64,000 nt of DNA from Azolla caroliniana. Lineage: Eukaryota > Polypodiophyta. How positions within the stretch are numbered: the stretch's first letter is position 1; the number at the start of each line of letters is the position of its first letter. The stretch lies in the NCBI GenBank assembly GCA_043228905.1, contig JBHGNT010000017.1, forward strand, positions 7,192,001-7,256,000, read 5' to 3'. The position numbers were made by a program, and so were the translations under genes. Below the pieces are notes generated by a model. It had not been told where the DNA came from. It did no database searches and saw only the letters and a list, made by a program, of their open reading frames with translations. Positions 1-12,035 of the stretch are shown in pieces.

Positions 1-645
1 AATGAATTGAAGCTCTTCTTTGCTTGTAGTCACGACTGAAGTGCCCTTCTCCTCAGAAATTCTTCTAGGTTCGACATCATTTTAAACACCTTTATCTTTC
101 TTAAAGTGTCAATGGTCCTTCTAGAAGTGTCCAAGTTTTCCACAGTAGAAACATGTCAGTTTTCCTCTGGACTTGGATCTGGCCTGAGATTTGTCTCTGT
201 TCTATCAGTTCCTTTGCTTGGCTCTTCCTTTGTCAAAATGTTGTGCCACATTTGCCTCTGATTGGGACAGGACACCCTTGTCCTTCCTTCTTGTTTCCTC
301 GTTCAGGATACTTGTCTTTACCACTTGTAGAGACAGGTTTTCTTCTTGACACGAGGTACTGAGAGACACCACTAGATTCTCCCAACTATCCGGTAGAGCA
401 CATAGTAGTAGTAAGGCTTGCATTGCATCATCAAGTGGGAACTTTGCCACCGCAAGCTGATTCACCAACCCCATGAAGGTGTTAATGTGTACCTCCATGC
501 TTTCTCCATCTTTGTACTTCAGTCTCACGATCTTTCTCATCGGAGAGGTTTTGTTTAGGGCATTCTTCCTCTCGTACAACCCTGATAGTTTGTGCCACGT
601 TTCGTAGTCATTTGTGCTGTTAGCCAAGTGTTGTATGACACTCAC
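1..645 (-). pseudogene. Ty1/copia gag fragment (UBN2-type) with decayed zinc knuckle
   Basis: The minus-strand reading frame 645-205 encodes 146 residues of a copia capsid/gag domain (UBN2/gag-polypeptide of LTR copia type). The typical order is visible: a WHKLSGLYERKN block, a glycine/leucine-rich ALLLLCALPDSWENLV block, and a C-terminal EETRRKDKG basic stretch. Further downstream on the minus strand, near 160-130, the frame CFYCGKLGHF is the first half of a CCHC zinc knuckle. A stop follows immediately and the last Cys of the motif is not present. The fragment therefore looks like the 5' part of a dead copia element whose pol lies outside the left edge. It is placed downstream of a PBS at 867-878 and of a split LTR, consistent with a 5'-LTR, PBS, gag order on the minus strand. 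No upstream gag start is intact, because the frame opens between stops. Confidence 0.85.
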
Positions 646-866
646 ATCTACACATTATCTTATAGTAGCCATTGCATTCCTGTTTAGGAGTTTCCACTTA
701 GACTCCAATACCCCTTGTGGATATTTCACTTCTGTCTATGTGTTCATACAGATCTTTGACTATCAGAAGACCCTCCATCTTGATCTTCCAGTCAGAGTAG
801 TTGTGTGAGTTCAGGACTATCATACCTGGAAAGCCGCTCACACTTCCTTCCATTCTTGCACCTCAA

Positions 867-878
867 GCTATGATACCA
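867..878 (-). promoter_or_regulatory. copia primer-binding site (initiator tRNA-Met type, one mismatch)
   Basis: On the minus strand this reads TGGTATCATAGC, one base away from the canonical plant copia PBS TGGTATCAGAGC, which is complementary to the 3' end of initiator tRNA-Met. It lies 222 bp upstream of the minus-strand gag fragment, exactly where a PBS should be, and directly follows LTR-like sequence. Confidence 0.75.
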
Positions 879-932
879 GTTTGTAGGCAACGGACCATAA
901 GTCTCTGAGAAAGATAAACTAGAAAGGCTAGA

Positions 933-1503
933 TGTAAGGTTAAAGATGTGCATGTGTGTTGTGCGCTCAAACATTTGTAAATATAAAAATAGGACTAAAC
1001 CCTAGTAACATTTGGCTGCGCACAAAGGGGTGCAAGCAAGGTTTGAACCTTGCACCTCCAAGATAGAAAACAAATTAACTTACCACTAAAGCTACTACTG
1101 AATGCTCTAAATTTTAAAAATACATTTTCTTTTCATATTCAGTATTCCATAGGAAACAAACATATAAAAACTGTGTGCACAAAACCATGGTTTTGGCATG
1201 GAGAGACCTATAAAAGCCTTTAGTTGGGCTTGTGTAAGGGGGGGAAGCTTTGTATTGAGTGAAGAAACTTCTAATAAAAATTCTAGTTATCTTATTAGTG
1301 ATGTGTCTCTCAAATTTGAAGTCAAGGGTTCAATCTCTCTCTCTCTCTCAATCTGTCTCAAAATTGGAGTCTTCGTCTCTCATTCTCTATCTCTATCTAT
1401 CTTAAATACTTTCTCGCTTACGCTAATACAAACTTCTAATCCTTCCGGTCTAGGACCCAGCGGTCCGACTTCATTTCGCGAACACGCGAGGATTTCCTTG
1501 ACA
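933..1503 (+). repeat. Element D left LTR
   Basis: Begins TGTAAGG and ends TTGACA, and is repeated at 4360-4962 with roughly one difference per 10-15 bases. It contains a TATA box (TATAAAAG, 1209-1216), a CT microsatellite (about 1333-1350) and a tRNA T-arm-like palindrome around GGTTTGAACC (1040-1049). Confidence 0.75.
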
Positions 1504-1567
1504 TCTTTCTTGGTGAACCCGACGTGGAGAAGTGGTAGGAAGGATCAAGAAGAGGTTCGATTGATAC

Positions 1568-2353
1568 TTGGATATGGAATCCTCGAGCAATCAAGAGGGA
1601 GAGTTCGAAAGGATGATGATAATCGTCGAACAAATGATGAGATCTCGAGACAACGATGCGAGCGTGGAGAAGATTGTTGATTGTGTCGTGGAGGCCATGG
1701 GTCAATTTCATGGAAGGAACATTACTAAGTTCCTTGATGCATACAAAAGGGAGACGAATCAAAGGGATGTGTCGGAAGCACGTCAAATCTCGAGTTTTAA
1801 GCGAGTTGTCGCCAACAACGTCCAAAGGCAGGTCATCGAGCTCCAAGAAGGGAAGACAACGTGGTTGGAGTTCGAAAAAGAAATATTAGTGGAGTTCGCG
1901 ACCGAGGATTTGTCGAAGATGACTCGACATGACTTGATGAACTGGATAGAGAAGAAGAATAAGAAGATGAGTGCCTCGAGGATGTATGACAAGTTCGACC
2001 ATATGTTTAGTCGTCTCCCCACCACGGATCAAGTGATGCTTGAGGAGGACAAGACTTTGTACTTCCTGAAAGTTGTGGATATGAAGGATAGACGAGAATT
2101 GGGGACTCTCCTCGAAGATGATACCCAAGTGAGCGGGCTTGTGGCAGACTGGACTGCGGTGAAGTGAGCGTGCAACAGGCTCGACAAGCGTCTTCAATGG
2201 CTTGATGGCATTGACTTGGTAAGGCCAAGCGTAGAAAAAACAAGACCATCTAAAGAAGTTGAGCCATCTAAACAAAGAAACTTGGATAAAAAGAAGATTG
2301 ATGATGTCTCAAGGATGGCGAAGGCCACTTCGAGAGAGGATGAATGTTTCTGA
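1568..2353 (+). pseudogene. Element D gag protein, interrupted by stops
   Basis: The frame opens at 1568 (MDMESSSNQEGEF) and runs 199 residues to a TGA at 2165-2167. The same frame then continues as gag-like sequence (RLDKRLQWLDGIDLV) to another TGA at 2351-2353. The core resembles a plant retrotransposon gag of Gypsy/TR-GAG type: a helical block around FLDAYKREMN-like residues, LEFEKEILVEFATED, and the LEEDKTLYFLKVVDMKDRRELG block. No CCHC zinc knuckle follows, so nucleic-acid binding may be absent or taken over by the downstream repeat domain. The first TGA lies where an arginine codon would fit, suggesting CGA to TGA decay. A capsid-forming role is inferred from the family; the copy is inactive as read. 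Confidence 0.7.
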
Positions 2354-4096
2354 ACATGCGTCATGTTCGAAACATCGGATGATGAAGGAGCAAGCCTAAT
2401 CGAGGCTTGCGTCAAGGGGGATAAAAGGTATGAGGCTAGCGTGATTGAGGATCTAACCACTAAAGACGACATCAAGGAGGTGGCTATCAACAAGACAACA
2501 AGGGTGGACGATGAACATGGTGAGACTTTCTCCACATTGGTTCTAGAGACTTGGGCAATTGCGTCTGAGAACCAACATAAGACCCAGGAGACGGAAGGTG
2601 ACGACGAGGGGAAACTTAAAGCCTATGTGAAAGACGACATTCGAACAAAGGTGTCAGAGGCAGTTGACCAAAGAAAAATGGATTCCTTTACACATGTTCT
2701 GGAGACTTGAGCAGTTGCAACCGAGAGCCAACATGAGACCCAAGAGATGGAAGGTGGCGAAAAAGGGAAGGACCAAGATGGTGTGCACAACAACGAGGCT
2801 GAGCAAAGCATGGAAAGGGATGACGATGGCCAAGTGGGCCATGTGGATCCAAAGGAGGTGATCATGGCATCTATCGTGGAGAACAATAGGTGCGAAGCCT
2901 ATACGATTGACGAAGAAGCCACAAACGACAAGGTCAAGGAGGTGGGTGTGAACATCACAACGAGCACAAACAATGAACTCGACGAGATTTTCTCCACACT
3001 TGTTCCAGAAACTTGTGCAGTTGCATCCGAGAACCAACATGAGACCCAAGAGACAGAAGGTGGCGGCGAGGAACTAAAGGTCGGAGATGATAAATGCGAC
3101 GAAGAGAGAAGCATAATCAAGGCTTTCTCAATCAAGAGGGTCAATGGGTACGAGGCCCATGAGTTTGATGAGATAGCCATGGAGAATGACTTCAAGGCGA
3201 AGATGGTGAATGGCCATGAAGAGACTTTGCCCACACTAGTTCCATAAACTTGGGTAGTTGTTTTGAGAACCAACATAAGACCCAAGAGACGAAAGGTGGC
3301 AACGAGGGGAAGTTCAAATCCGATGTGAAAGATGACATCAAGGCAAAGGTGTCAGAGGCAATTGACCAAAGACAAATGGATTCCTTCGCACATTCACTAG
3401 AGACTAGGGCAATTGCATTTCAAAGCCAACGTGAGAACCAAGAGACAGAAGGTGATGGTGGGGAAGTGAAGGTCGATGTTGGGGCGCGACCGCCAAATAC
3501 ATATGGATCACTCCACACTCATTCTGAAGACTTGGGCATTAACCGATCTAAGACCCAAGAGAAGGACGGTGATGGTGAGGAAGCAAGGTTGAAACTGATG
3601 TGTGGGAGAAAGAGATCAAGCAAAGCACATCGACGAAAGTTGATGCGTGCAACAAAGAGTCTGAGCAAAGTATGACAAGGGATGACGATGACCAAGTGAA
3701 CCATGAGGATCCAAAGGATGTGATCAAAATATCTAACAAAGACATCAGTGTGAAGATTGTCAACTCTAACATGAGATTGTACCATGAAAGTGGACAAAGT
3801 GAGAAACACAAAGCATGGTCGTGTAAAGATCTCGAAGTGGGCATGCACTTGAAGGTACTACATGGGGTAGTCAAAGTCATTATTCAGATACAGACTTGGG
3901 GAGAAAGACACAAAACAAAAATGTGTGATGGGTCAAAGTTTGTGGGGCAAGGAGACGTTCGGGACAAAGGTGGAACATGCATAAAGCCTAAACGGTTATG
4001 CTTGGAAGGAGAACAAGGGGCAATAACAACGAGTCATGGTAAAGCAAAGAATGAGCGAATGATATGGTGGATTGGGTGGCGACAATGGTTCGAGTG
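2354..4096 (+). pseudogene. Element D degenerate acidic repeat region (C-terminal extension of gag ORF)
   Basis: Open stretches at 2363-2710, 2747-3247, 3250-3675 and 3600-4097 appear to derive from one long frame extending gag, now broken by stops and frameshifts. A 20-residue motif of the form ETWAIASENQHETQETEG recurs about six times (near 2540, 2700, 3000, 3240, 3400 and 3525), separated by acidic Lys/Glu/Asp-rich spacers. A second motif (QSM.RDDD.QV.H.DPK) recurs near 2805 and 3665. No known catalytic domain is visible. I do not recognise the function; possible roles are an intrinsically disordered gag tail or spacer. The internal repeats indicate expansion by unequal exchange or slippage during reverse transcription. 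Confidence 0.55.
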
Positions 4097-4359
4097 AAAG
4101 GAATGGACATGCTCGAGATGGATGAATCTTAGTGATCACCGTAGTGGAAATCTCACACTCTCTTCTGGGAACGTACCAGAGGATGTGCGGTTTGGTGGGG
4201 GTGGATGTCATGAAGATTTTCGGCAACGGTGTGAAAATCGTGAGGAATGGACAAAATCGAGAAGGTGCAATGTGCACGTGTGGAAGGGATGATGGTCACA
4301 CACATATGCTAGCATGTTGTAAATAGGAACGGAATGAGAATTGGAAAAGAAAGGCTAGA

Positions 4360-4962
4360 TGTCAGGTTAAACATGTGCACGTGTGATGTGCGCTCAAAAC
4401 ATTTGTAAATATAAAAATAGGGCTAAAGCCAAGTAACATTTGACTGCATACAAAGGGGTGCAAGCAAGGTTTGAACCTTGCACCTCCAAGATAGGAGACA
4501 AATTCACTTACCACTACAGCTACTACTAAATCCTTTAATTTTGTACATTTTCTTTTCATATTCAGTATTCCATAGGAAACAAACATATAAAAACCGTGTG
4601 CACAAAACCATGGTTTTAGCCCCAAGTTTTAGCCCATGGTTTTGGCATGGAGAGACCTATAAAAGCCTTTAGTTGGGCTTATGTAAGGGAGGGAAGCTAT
4701 GTATTGAAAAAACTTTTAATAAAAAATCTAGTTATCTTATTGGCGATGTATCTTGTCTCTCAAAATTGAAGTCAAGGGTTCAATCTCTCTCTCTCTCTCT
4801 CTCAGTCTGTCTTAAAATTGGAATCTTCATCTCTCAATCTCTCTCTCTATCTATCTATCTTAAATACTTTCTCGCTTACGATAGTACAAACTTTGAATCC
4901 TTCCGGTCCAAGACCCTGGCGGTCCCGCTTCATTTTGCGAACACACGAGGATTTCCTCGACA
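4360..4962 (+). repeat. Element D right LTR
   Basis: This second copy of the 933-1503 repeat begins TGTCAGG and ends CTCGACA. It carries a duplication around 4610-4640 (the TTTTAGCCC/CCATGGTTTT region) absent from the left copy and a longer CT tract at 4784-4802. The T-arm-like palindrome (GGTTTGAACC, 4468-4477) and TATA box (TATAAAAG near 4660) are conserved. Confidence 0.75.
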
Positions 4963-5625
4963 ACGTGGAAAACAGAAAAATAGTAAATCGATAGAGAATA
5001 AAACAGTATACATGTTTTATGTGGAAACCCTAAACAAGGGGAAAACCACGAGCAACAGATCTTCACTATAAATAGGAAAGAAAAATAGATTATAGATCTC
5101 TGTAATCAAAGAATACCCACTTATGGTTTTTGGCTAGTTCCACTAAACTAACCTCTCTCTATCTCTCACACACTCTCGCGTCTCTTCCTACTCTCTATCA
5201 CCCTCAAACTTCTGCACACACTATAGCTCTATTACACTCTTTTTCACTCTTTTTCACTCTTTACATCATAATGGTTGCCCTAGGTGTATCTATACTCATA
5301 CACAGTATGGGCTATTTACAAATGTAGCTATTATTATTATATATAATGTATATAATAATTAATCGACCCGACTTGTCGGCCTTGTCTTCAACCATCCAGC
5401 CAACCCAACTTGTCGGCCTTGTCTTCGACCATTCGGTCAGCCCGACTTGTCGGCCTTGTCTTCCTCTTGAAGCATCCATCCGATGGAGTCGACTCTCTAT
5501 TTCCTTTAAAAAAAACCAGTCGATGACCTTGTTGACTCGTTGGTCGATCCAATTGACCATCCTGTATTCAACTTGTCGATTCGACTGTCAACTTCTTCCT
5601 TTCAGTTCAACTGTCAACTTCTCCC
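4963..5625 (-). repeat. 5' LTR of the minus-strand copia element (larger part; 879-905 is the remainder)
   Basis: Read on the minus strand, this block has copia LTR architecture. U3-like sequence is followed by a TATA-like tract (near 5330), a CT-rich leader, and the characteristic U5 pattern of a GTGG..TTTCC..GGGTTTCCAC motif (near 5010-5070) ending TTCCACGT at 4963. The missing end of U5 sits at 879-905 beside the PBS, so element D (about 906-4962) splits this LTR. The U3 end carries three copies of a 37-bp minisatellite, with ACTTGTCGGC at 5371, 5408 and 5445. The outer LTR boundary near 5625 is approximate because no second LTR copy lies in the window. Confidence 0.6.
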
Positions 5626-8600
5626 ATAGGAGGGAAAAAATCCTAGCATCATGCTCATTCCACAATATCTCCTTCTCTTTCCTTAAGTTAAAGCATTACC
5701 TTGATTCCTTGTCTATTTTAAGGTATGGTTTCTTGTTTCAACAAAGACATGTTTCCCTAGGTTTAGGCAAAATGGAGCCCCCTATATTGGGATACTTTTT
5801 CATGTGCAATGTTCACATTTTGTCTCCCTGTAATGAGATACTTCCATTTGCAATCTCCATCCTACTATATAACATAATTAGCAATCCATAGACCACATAA
5901 CACCTAATCTTCATGATATTATACCCTAATATTCACTTTATAGTATGCACCATGTTCTAGACCCTAATAACCATATTGTTCTTCTAATTACGTTTGTTCA
6001 CAACCTTCTTAGCCTTCGCAATAATGTACTTCTTTTATTAATCCCTACCCTTGTAAGTTATTGAATGATCCCCTAACCATTCTCTCGCTTCCTCTCTTCC
6101 TCTTCTTGCATCAAATATGTTGTATGCTTGGCCTTGAGTGAGATGCCCTTGAATGGGATGTAATTCCTTTGTACTAGGTGGTGTGCTTGTACATGGATTA
6201 TATTGAAACACTCAAGAAAAGGGTACTAAAAGTGGGGTAACATTAATTACGAGTGGCCTTGGGAATAAATGTATGCACAAAAAGATACATAAGAGGAGGT
6301 TGTTGATACTCTTGCTATGCGACATGGTTTGATACAAAAACATTTATATCTTTGAATCCACAAATAGAGACTAATAAATCTGAAATATGACAATTGGTAC
6401 GTAGACGGTAGTATCACAACTTGATATATTTGGAAGGCTAGATGTTTGAAGGTATTCTCAAATGTGACTAAAAGACCTGCCCAGATAATTTCTAGGATTT
6501 GGACAAATATTGTACATAATCTCAAAGGTTCTTTGGATAACATAAAAAATAATACGAAACAACCGGAGCTCAAAGGACTGGAATTTTATGCCATATGGAA
6601 GAACAGAATATTTTATAGAAGGATTTTTTATAAGGTGGAGTGGTTCTACTCTACACCAAAGTATTTTTTTAAGCCGACAATTAGAACTTAGAAAGGGGCT
6701 CATTACCGCAATGTACATCTTTTATGTATAGTCTTATGGCGCTTCTATGTTACTAATGTAGAATCTTTTTTGGAAAAAGAATAAGAAGAAGTTTGCATGC
6801 ACTTCTCCACTAGTTCTTATGGGATTTTCCCACTCCTAACCTAGAGTGTCACTCTATACTTCCAAAGCACGAGTGCCCCCAACACCCTTGATAGTCGTCT
6901 TAAGAAGAGTATTCTATGAGATTTACAAGCTTTATTTCCAGACCCTCTTGGCCAAGAAGTCCTTGAATATGTTAATCGAGTATATTGCTTGAAACAATGA
7001 AATGTGAACTAGATTAAATAATACGACAGTTGACCTAATCACATTGCATTCATAAACATAAAAACCTAAGCTATATTGCAATGAGGGTGAAGCTATAACC
7101 TCACATGGAAACGAATGTCAAAGGTGTATAGAATGTGCAATATTGAAAAAATAAGACGTTTATTGTAGTTGGTGCACTGAAGGCTAGATAATTCTTGTTA
7201 TTCTTAAACTAGCTTTTGGAGTAAATTGTTAGCAATGAGCACATGAAGAACAATATATAAATAGTGAAACATGTCCTTGCACACATCATTGACATATATG
7301 GAACATTGAAATCCATGCTCGTGCATTCCACTTTCTTTGCTCACAAATATTTAAAATTTCCATTCATTAGTTCTTGTGTTTCACAATGCTTGTTAATGAA
7401 GGAGAGAACATCCTTACTTTCTTGTCATGGAATTCGTCGAAGAAATGAGTATTTTATTACACATGGATTTATATGTCACTATCTCAATGACAGGAGCAAC
7501 CAAAGTGTCAGATAACACATTGGTGGTGACAATGTTCGTGTCAAACGTAAATGATTGGATGACATTGGAATAACTTCTACAGTACCTTGTAGTATAGAAT
7601 TGTAAATTGAACTTTAAATTGATCGAGTATGAAAAAAAAATATCCTTGGCATTTCGTCTAACACTTACGAACTCAAGGATGTCAAACTGACCATGACACC
7701 TAAAGGAGAGATCGCTTGGAAGCTTTGCATTTTGTTGAAGGATAAATTATTTTTTCAAACTCTACTTTTGGCCCACATTTGGCACTAGTATTGCAAAAGA
7801 AATCAAGAAAAAGTATCATACGTCTCAAAATAGACATTGGACATTGCTTTTGGTTGAGAAAGAACATGGGGTTGTTGGCATGTAGGAAAAAGCATGATTC
7901 CTTGGCTTTCATCGTCAATAAAAGTCTTACAATTAACCAACTCTTTCAAAAATCATGAACCCTTTTAGTAATCTTTGGGAAACCTAGAAACAAGGGTTGG
8001 GACCAACACGAGTTTGGTTCTACAATTTAAGCTTGTAAGAGGATGTCTTTAAATTAATTGACCATTTTAGAGATTTAGAATCCTTGTTCTAATCCTCAAG
8101 AAATCTAGAAATAGGAGTTGGAACAAATTACTCCAATATTGGTTATGCATTACCTTCTACTAGATAGTTTAACGGGGATAATGATATGCGAAGGGAAAGA
8201 AAGTTGTTGAATGAGTTAACAATTTTTAACGGAAAAAAGGGTTTCTAACTTATTGAGCTCACGATTTACTTTTATTATGGTTCTCTCATTTGGCATGCAT
8301 ACATTTGTGCATGTCATTTCACACTCGAGGAATGTGGATTTGTGGAACAATAATCGAGAAGAAATCCAAGTTTATTGTCCTTTGCAATCTGATTTCTTTC
8401 AGATTCAGCTCACATTTATGTTTGGAAATCAAAGATATACATATCTATTCTAAATTAATTTGATGTTTTAGAATAAAACGATCAGAAATATCGAGATATC
8501 TTGCAATATATTAAATTTATAAAGGACCTCAAGTTTTGAGAGAATTTGTTAAGTTTCGGACAATGAGTTGGATATAAAGCTAGCTATCCAGACAAAACAT

Positions 8601-11600
8601 GCAAGGCATGTCGTTGAAAAGTGGGCCACGGATGATGAAAGTTTCGTGTTGAGAATACCCTATAAGTGAATCGTAAAGTGTGTTGGTGGGACCAAAGGAT
8701 TCTTTTTAGCGTTCAAATATCCATGCCTTTAGTGTCATTCCAACTCAAAACATGTATAAAAGATGAGTCGAATCATTCTAAGAGCCTTTTAAGATAATAA
8801 AGGAAAACTTTTGCTTTGGGCTTGCCCATGTTAATCCCTTGGAAGATAAACCTAATCACTTTATGAACCTTTTAATTTTCAGTTTATTCCTTTTCTTTGA
8901 CAATAAATTTCTATAGTAAACGAAAAACATTTCCGCATTGCCATTGTAGCCAATAATGCCCTTTGAAAAGTATGTTTTTTGGTATGTTGTGACACTTCTT
9001 AGCCACTCTGGAGTCTGGATTTGTTCAATCTAGTCTTTAATTAGCTACTTTCTCTTTAAAGGATATCTCTAAATTTGTAGGTTAAAATTATGTACATACC
9101 AAGGAACGTATCCCTAAAGGTCTCAACTCTCACCTAGGCTTAAGTGTCACTCATAGTCACAGAAAGCACACCTATGGCCTCTTGAAGATTGGCTTACAAA
9201 TAATAATAATGCTCAATGATGTGGTGTAGTTGAATGCCTTGAGGATCGCAAACAAAATCTTATGCTAAAATCGATAATGCACCAAGACCTTCTTAAAGAC
9301 GATTTAATGTTTGGAAATCATTTCTTATTAATGACAACAATAATGGAAGCATTTACTTTTTTACCAATGGCATCATCATGCGGCTCTCTATTATTTCCCT
9401 CCAAATCGAAACCTAAAGAATTAACCAATGTATAACTACACGAGAAATACATTACCAAAGGTCGAAGAACATAATTGGAATCAAACATTTCTACGTTATT
9501 ACATTTTGAGGGTGTTTCACCTCACATCGAGGTTTACGACCAATAATATAATGCAATTGCTAGAAGCAAAAAGAATAAAAGAAGAAGAAGGTAAATTTTG
9601 TTTGTTTGTGTGTGTTTTGGAAGACAGAGTGGAGAAAACGATGAGCAATGTTACTTACATGTAGCCAAGATTCGAGCAAGTCGTGCATACATGTGTATGA
9701 ACACTTTGATCACACGACAATCTAGGGAGATCGAACCAAAGGAGGAGGATGGACGTGTGAGGAGGCCCAACATGCAACTGGCGAGGGAACTGGCGACCCC
9801 ACCACTATTGTTGGTTGGTTATTTGGTTGGTTTTAAATCATTAGAAAATAAGAGAATGAAGTGGGTAGTGATGGAGATGTAGGAACTAGGTTATGCAAGT
9901 AAGTACATAGACATGAATGTGGGGAAAGTGTGATAGAGTATGTCCGGACACGTGTGAAAGGGAAGGCCAGTCGGTCATTGGGACCGTCAATCTTAGTGCC
10001 AGTTTTGTCCGGACAAAAGGACGGATAACTTTGGGTAGTGTGAACGCTAGTCTCAATCTCTCCTATTCAGTCAAAATTTCAGTACCCTTTTTTTTTTTGT
10101 TTTTACTTAATTGTTGAGAACTTGTGAGAGCTCGGACTCAAAAAAGAGAGATTCACATGTTTCCAAAATTTTGAGCATTGAATAGCCACCCTACCCTCGC
10201 TTTCACACTACAATACACACAAAAGAAGAGGGATCTCTTTATCATAGAGGCCATTCATGTGCATTGTGCTCCTCACCACCACTCCTTACTACTGCTACTA
10301 TGGCTACTACTATTACTATTACTACTACTAATGACCACTTCATCTAATGCTCATTATACTCAAAGCCCATCACGTTCCATTGCATCCATGGTGTGTATTC
10401 TCACTATCTATGCTAATTTATCGAATTTCACCTTCTAGGTATGGGATTGGTCTTCTAACTTTTAAGGCATATGTCGCTTGCTCTTCTTAAGGGGAGGGGG
10501 ACTACTCGTCTCAGGATATACAGTTGGAAACAAAAGTTGATAGCAAATCAACACCTTCCCATCAAGTACAAGCTATAATATTTTTTGTCGGAAAGCATGT
10601 GGGAAACCTTACATATGTAAACTGCTTTTCGGATTTCCGTAAATCAATCCTGCCTAAGAAACGTGGAAATTTTTGGGCGAGAATTTAGGTACTGACAACA
10701 TTTTAAACATCAAGAAATGATGGGTGCTTGCCTTGTTTTACCTCTAAACTATAAAGGGGAGTGTTTCAAGCTAAACCCATTATCGTCGGATGTTGAATCT
10801 AGTTATACGGATGGTTAGTCAAATGCGATAAAAAAACTTGCAAAATTGATTTCGAGAATATGGGGTTTCCTTTCTATATATAAAATAATAGAAGCAAGAA
10901 GGTAGCAAAAGTTGTACATATTTCCATCAGAAACTGTTCCCCTTATAAATATTTCTAATCGGCAAGTTTCAAAAATTAAACCAACATTTTAATGAATGAG
11001 GCCACCTTTTCCCCCAATCACTATTTTGCGTTGACGTGCAAGAGGGCAATGAAATGAATGATAATTGTCGTCATTAAATTGCGTAAATGGGAGGCAATGA
11101 CATTCCATCAAACGTAGAAAATACAGAAACCATGACAAAGTTATTTTCCCACATCCATGTCATCATCATTTGATGTATAGCTTGCTCACATTGCTTGCAT
11201 CAAGACCTAGTTGGACATTACATCTCAAGAGTGAAAAATGTATGGACATCCATACATCTTCCAAATGAGGGATGACATGAGTGTCGATGACGATGTTTTC
11301 TAGGTTTTTCAGTGAAGTCGAGTTGGAATAACAAGAAGGAAGACCTAATTGTGACACTTAAACTCTTGAATAGTGAGTGGCTACTAGGTTATCTTCATGC
11401 GACCTAGATAGGCATAGCCATGCAAAGCCGATTGAAAGGGGAACTCTACTCTATCGATGGGCTCTTGATTTTTTACTTTAATATATCTTAGTGTTGCAGT
11501 TGCTGACGAGAATTGTCATCTCATGTAATAGGAATGCGAATTGTCATCCCATGTAAAAACACCACATCTCAATTTGTTTAGGTCTTCTCAGCTTTTATCA

Positions 11601-12030
11601 CACCTCATGTCATAATTTGCGCTTTTAAAGTGATTGGACATCTTGTATTTTCTATGGCTAAGTATCTAGCCTAAATATTCACAAAAGGCAAGGAGGAATT
11701 TGGTTGTCTTCTACATCCACCACATTAATATTTATTCACGTACATTATCGTAATGCCACATCTGCCGACAATTTTTATCAAACGAGTCGTTTTTTTTTTT
11801 CAAGTTAAGATTCCTTTGGAAGATCCGACGAATAAGTTTCATTGAGGCAGAGAAGCTTTATTGTCTTCAAGTGCATGCAATGAATGGGTGAATGGAGAGA
11901 GAGAGAGAGAGTAATGTGATCTATAGGACAAGGCCAAACAAACCTATGGGTCAAATCCTAAGATCAAAGTTGAATTTCCAAATACCACGACTTTGATGCA
12001 ATTGTGTAAAATCGCAAAACCACCAACTAG
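5626..12030. other. AT-rich intergenic DNA, no gene recognised
   Basis: Only short open frames (at most 108 codons) occur, and none resembles a known domain. I see no RT, transposase or gag motifs, no paired terminal repeats and no tRNA. A CTA/TTA trinucleotide run lies at 10290-10332, and short GA runs are near 11899. The density of stop codons in all frames and the AT richness suggest old, decayed repeats. Confidence 0.6.
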
Positions 12031-12035
12031 AGGGA

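Larger units (their letters stand above)
906..4962 (+). mobile_element. Element D: gag-only non-autonomous LTR retrotransposon (TR-GAG-like)
   Basis: Two direct repeats of about 570-600 bp (933-1503 and 4360-4962) flank an internal region with one recognisable protein domain, a retrotransposon gag. No protease, reverse transcriptase, RNase H or integrase is visible in any frame. This matches the described class of terminal-repeat retrotransposons with a GAG domain (TR-GAG), which depend on another element's polymerase. A purine-rich tract (about 4325-4358) precedes the right LTR and is the likely polypurine tract. After the left LTR comes TTGGTGAACCCGACGTGG (1513-1530), a candidate PBS of a non-Met type. 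No clean target duplication was found, and similarity between the LTRs extends about 12-27 bp left of the TG starts, so the exact ends are uncertain. The insertion splits the U5 of the minus-strand copia LTR. Confidence 0.7.

Noticed and set aside
5626-12030. Possible degraded transposons in the AT-rich interval
   Set aside because: No paired termini, target duplications or protein motifs could be identified by eye.
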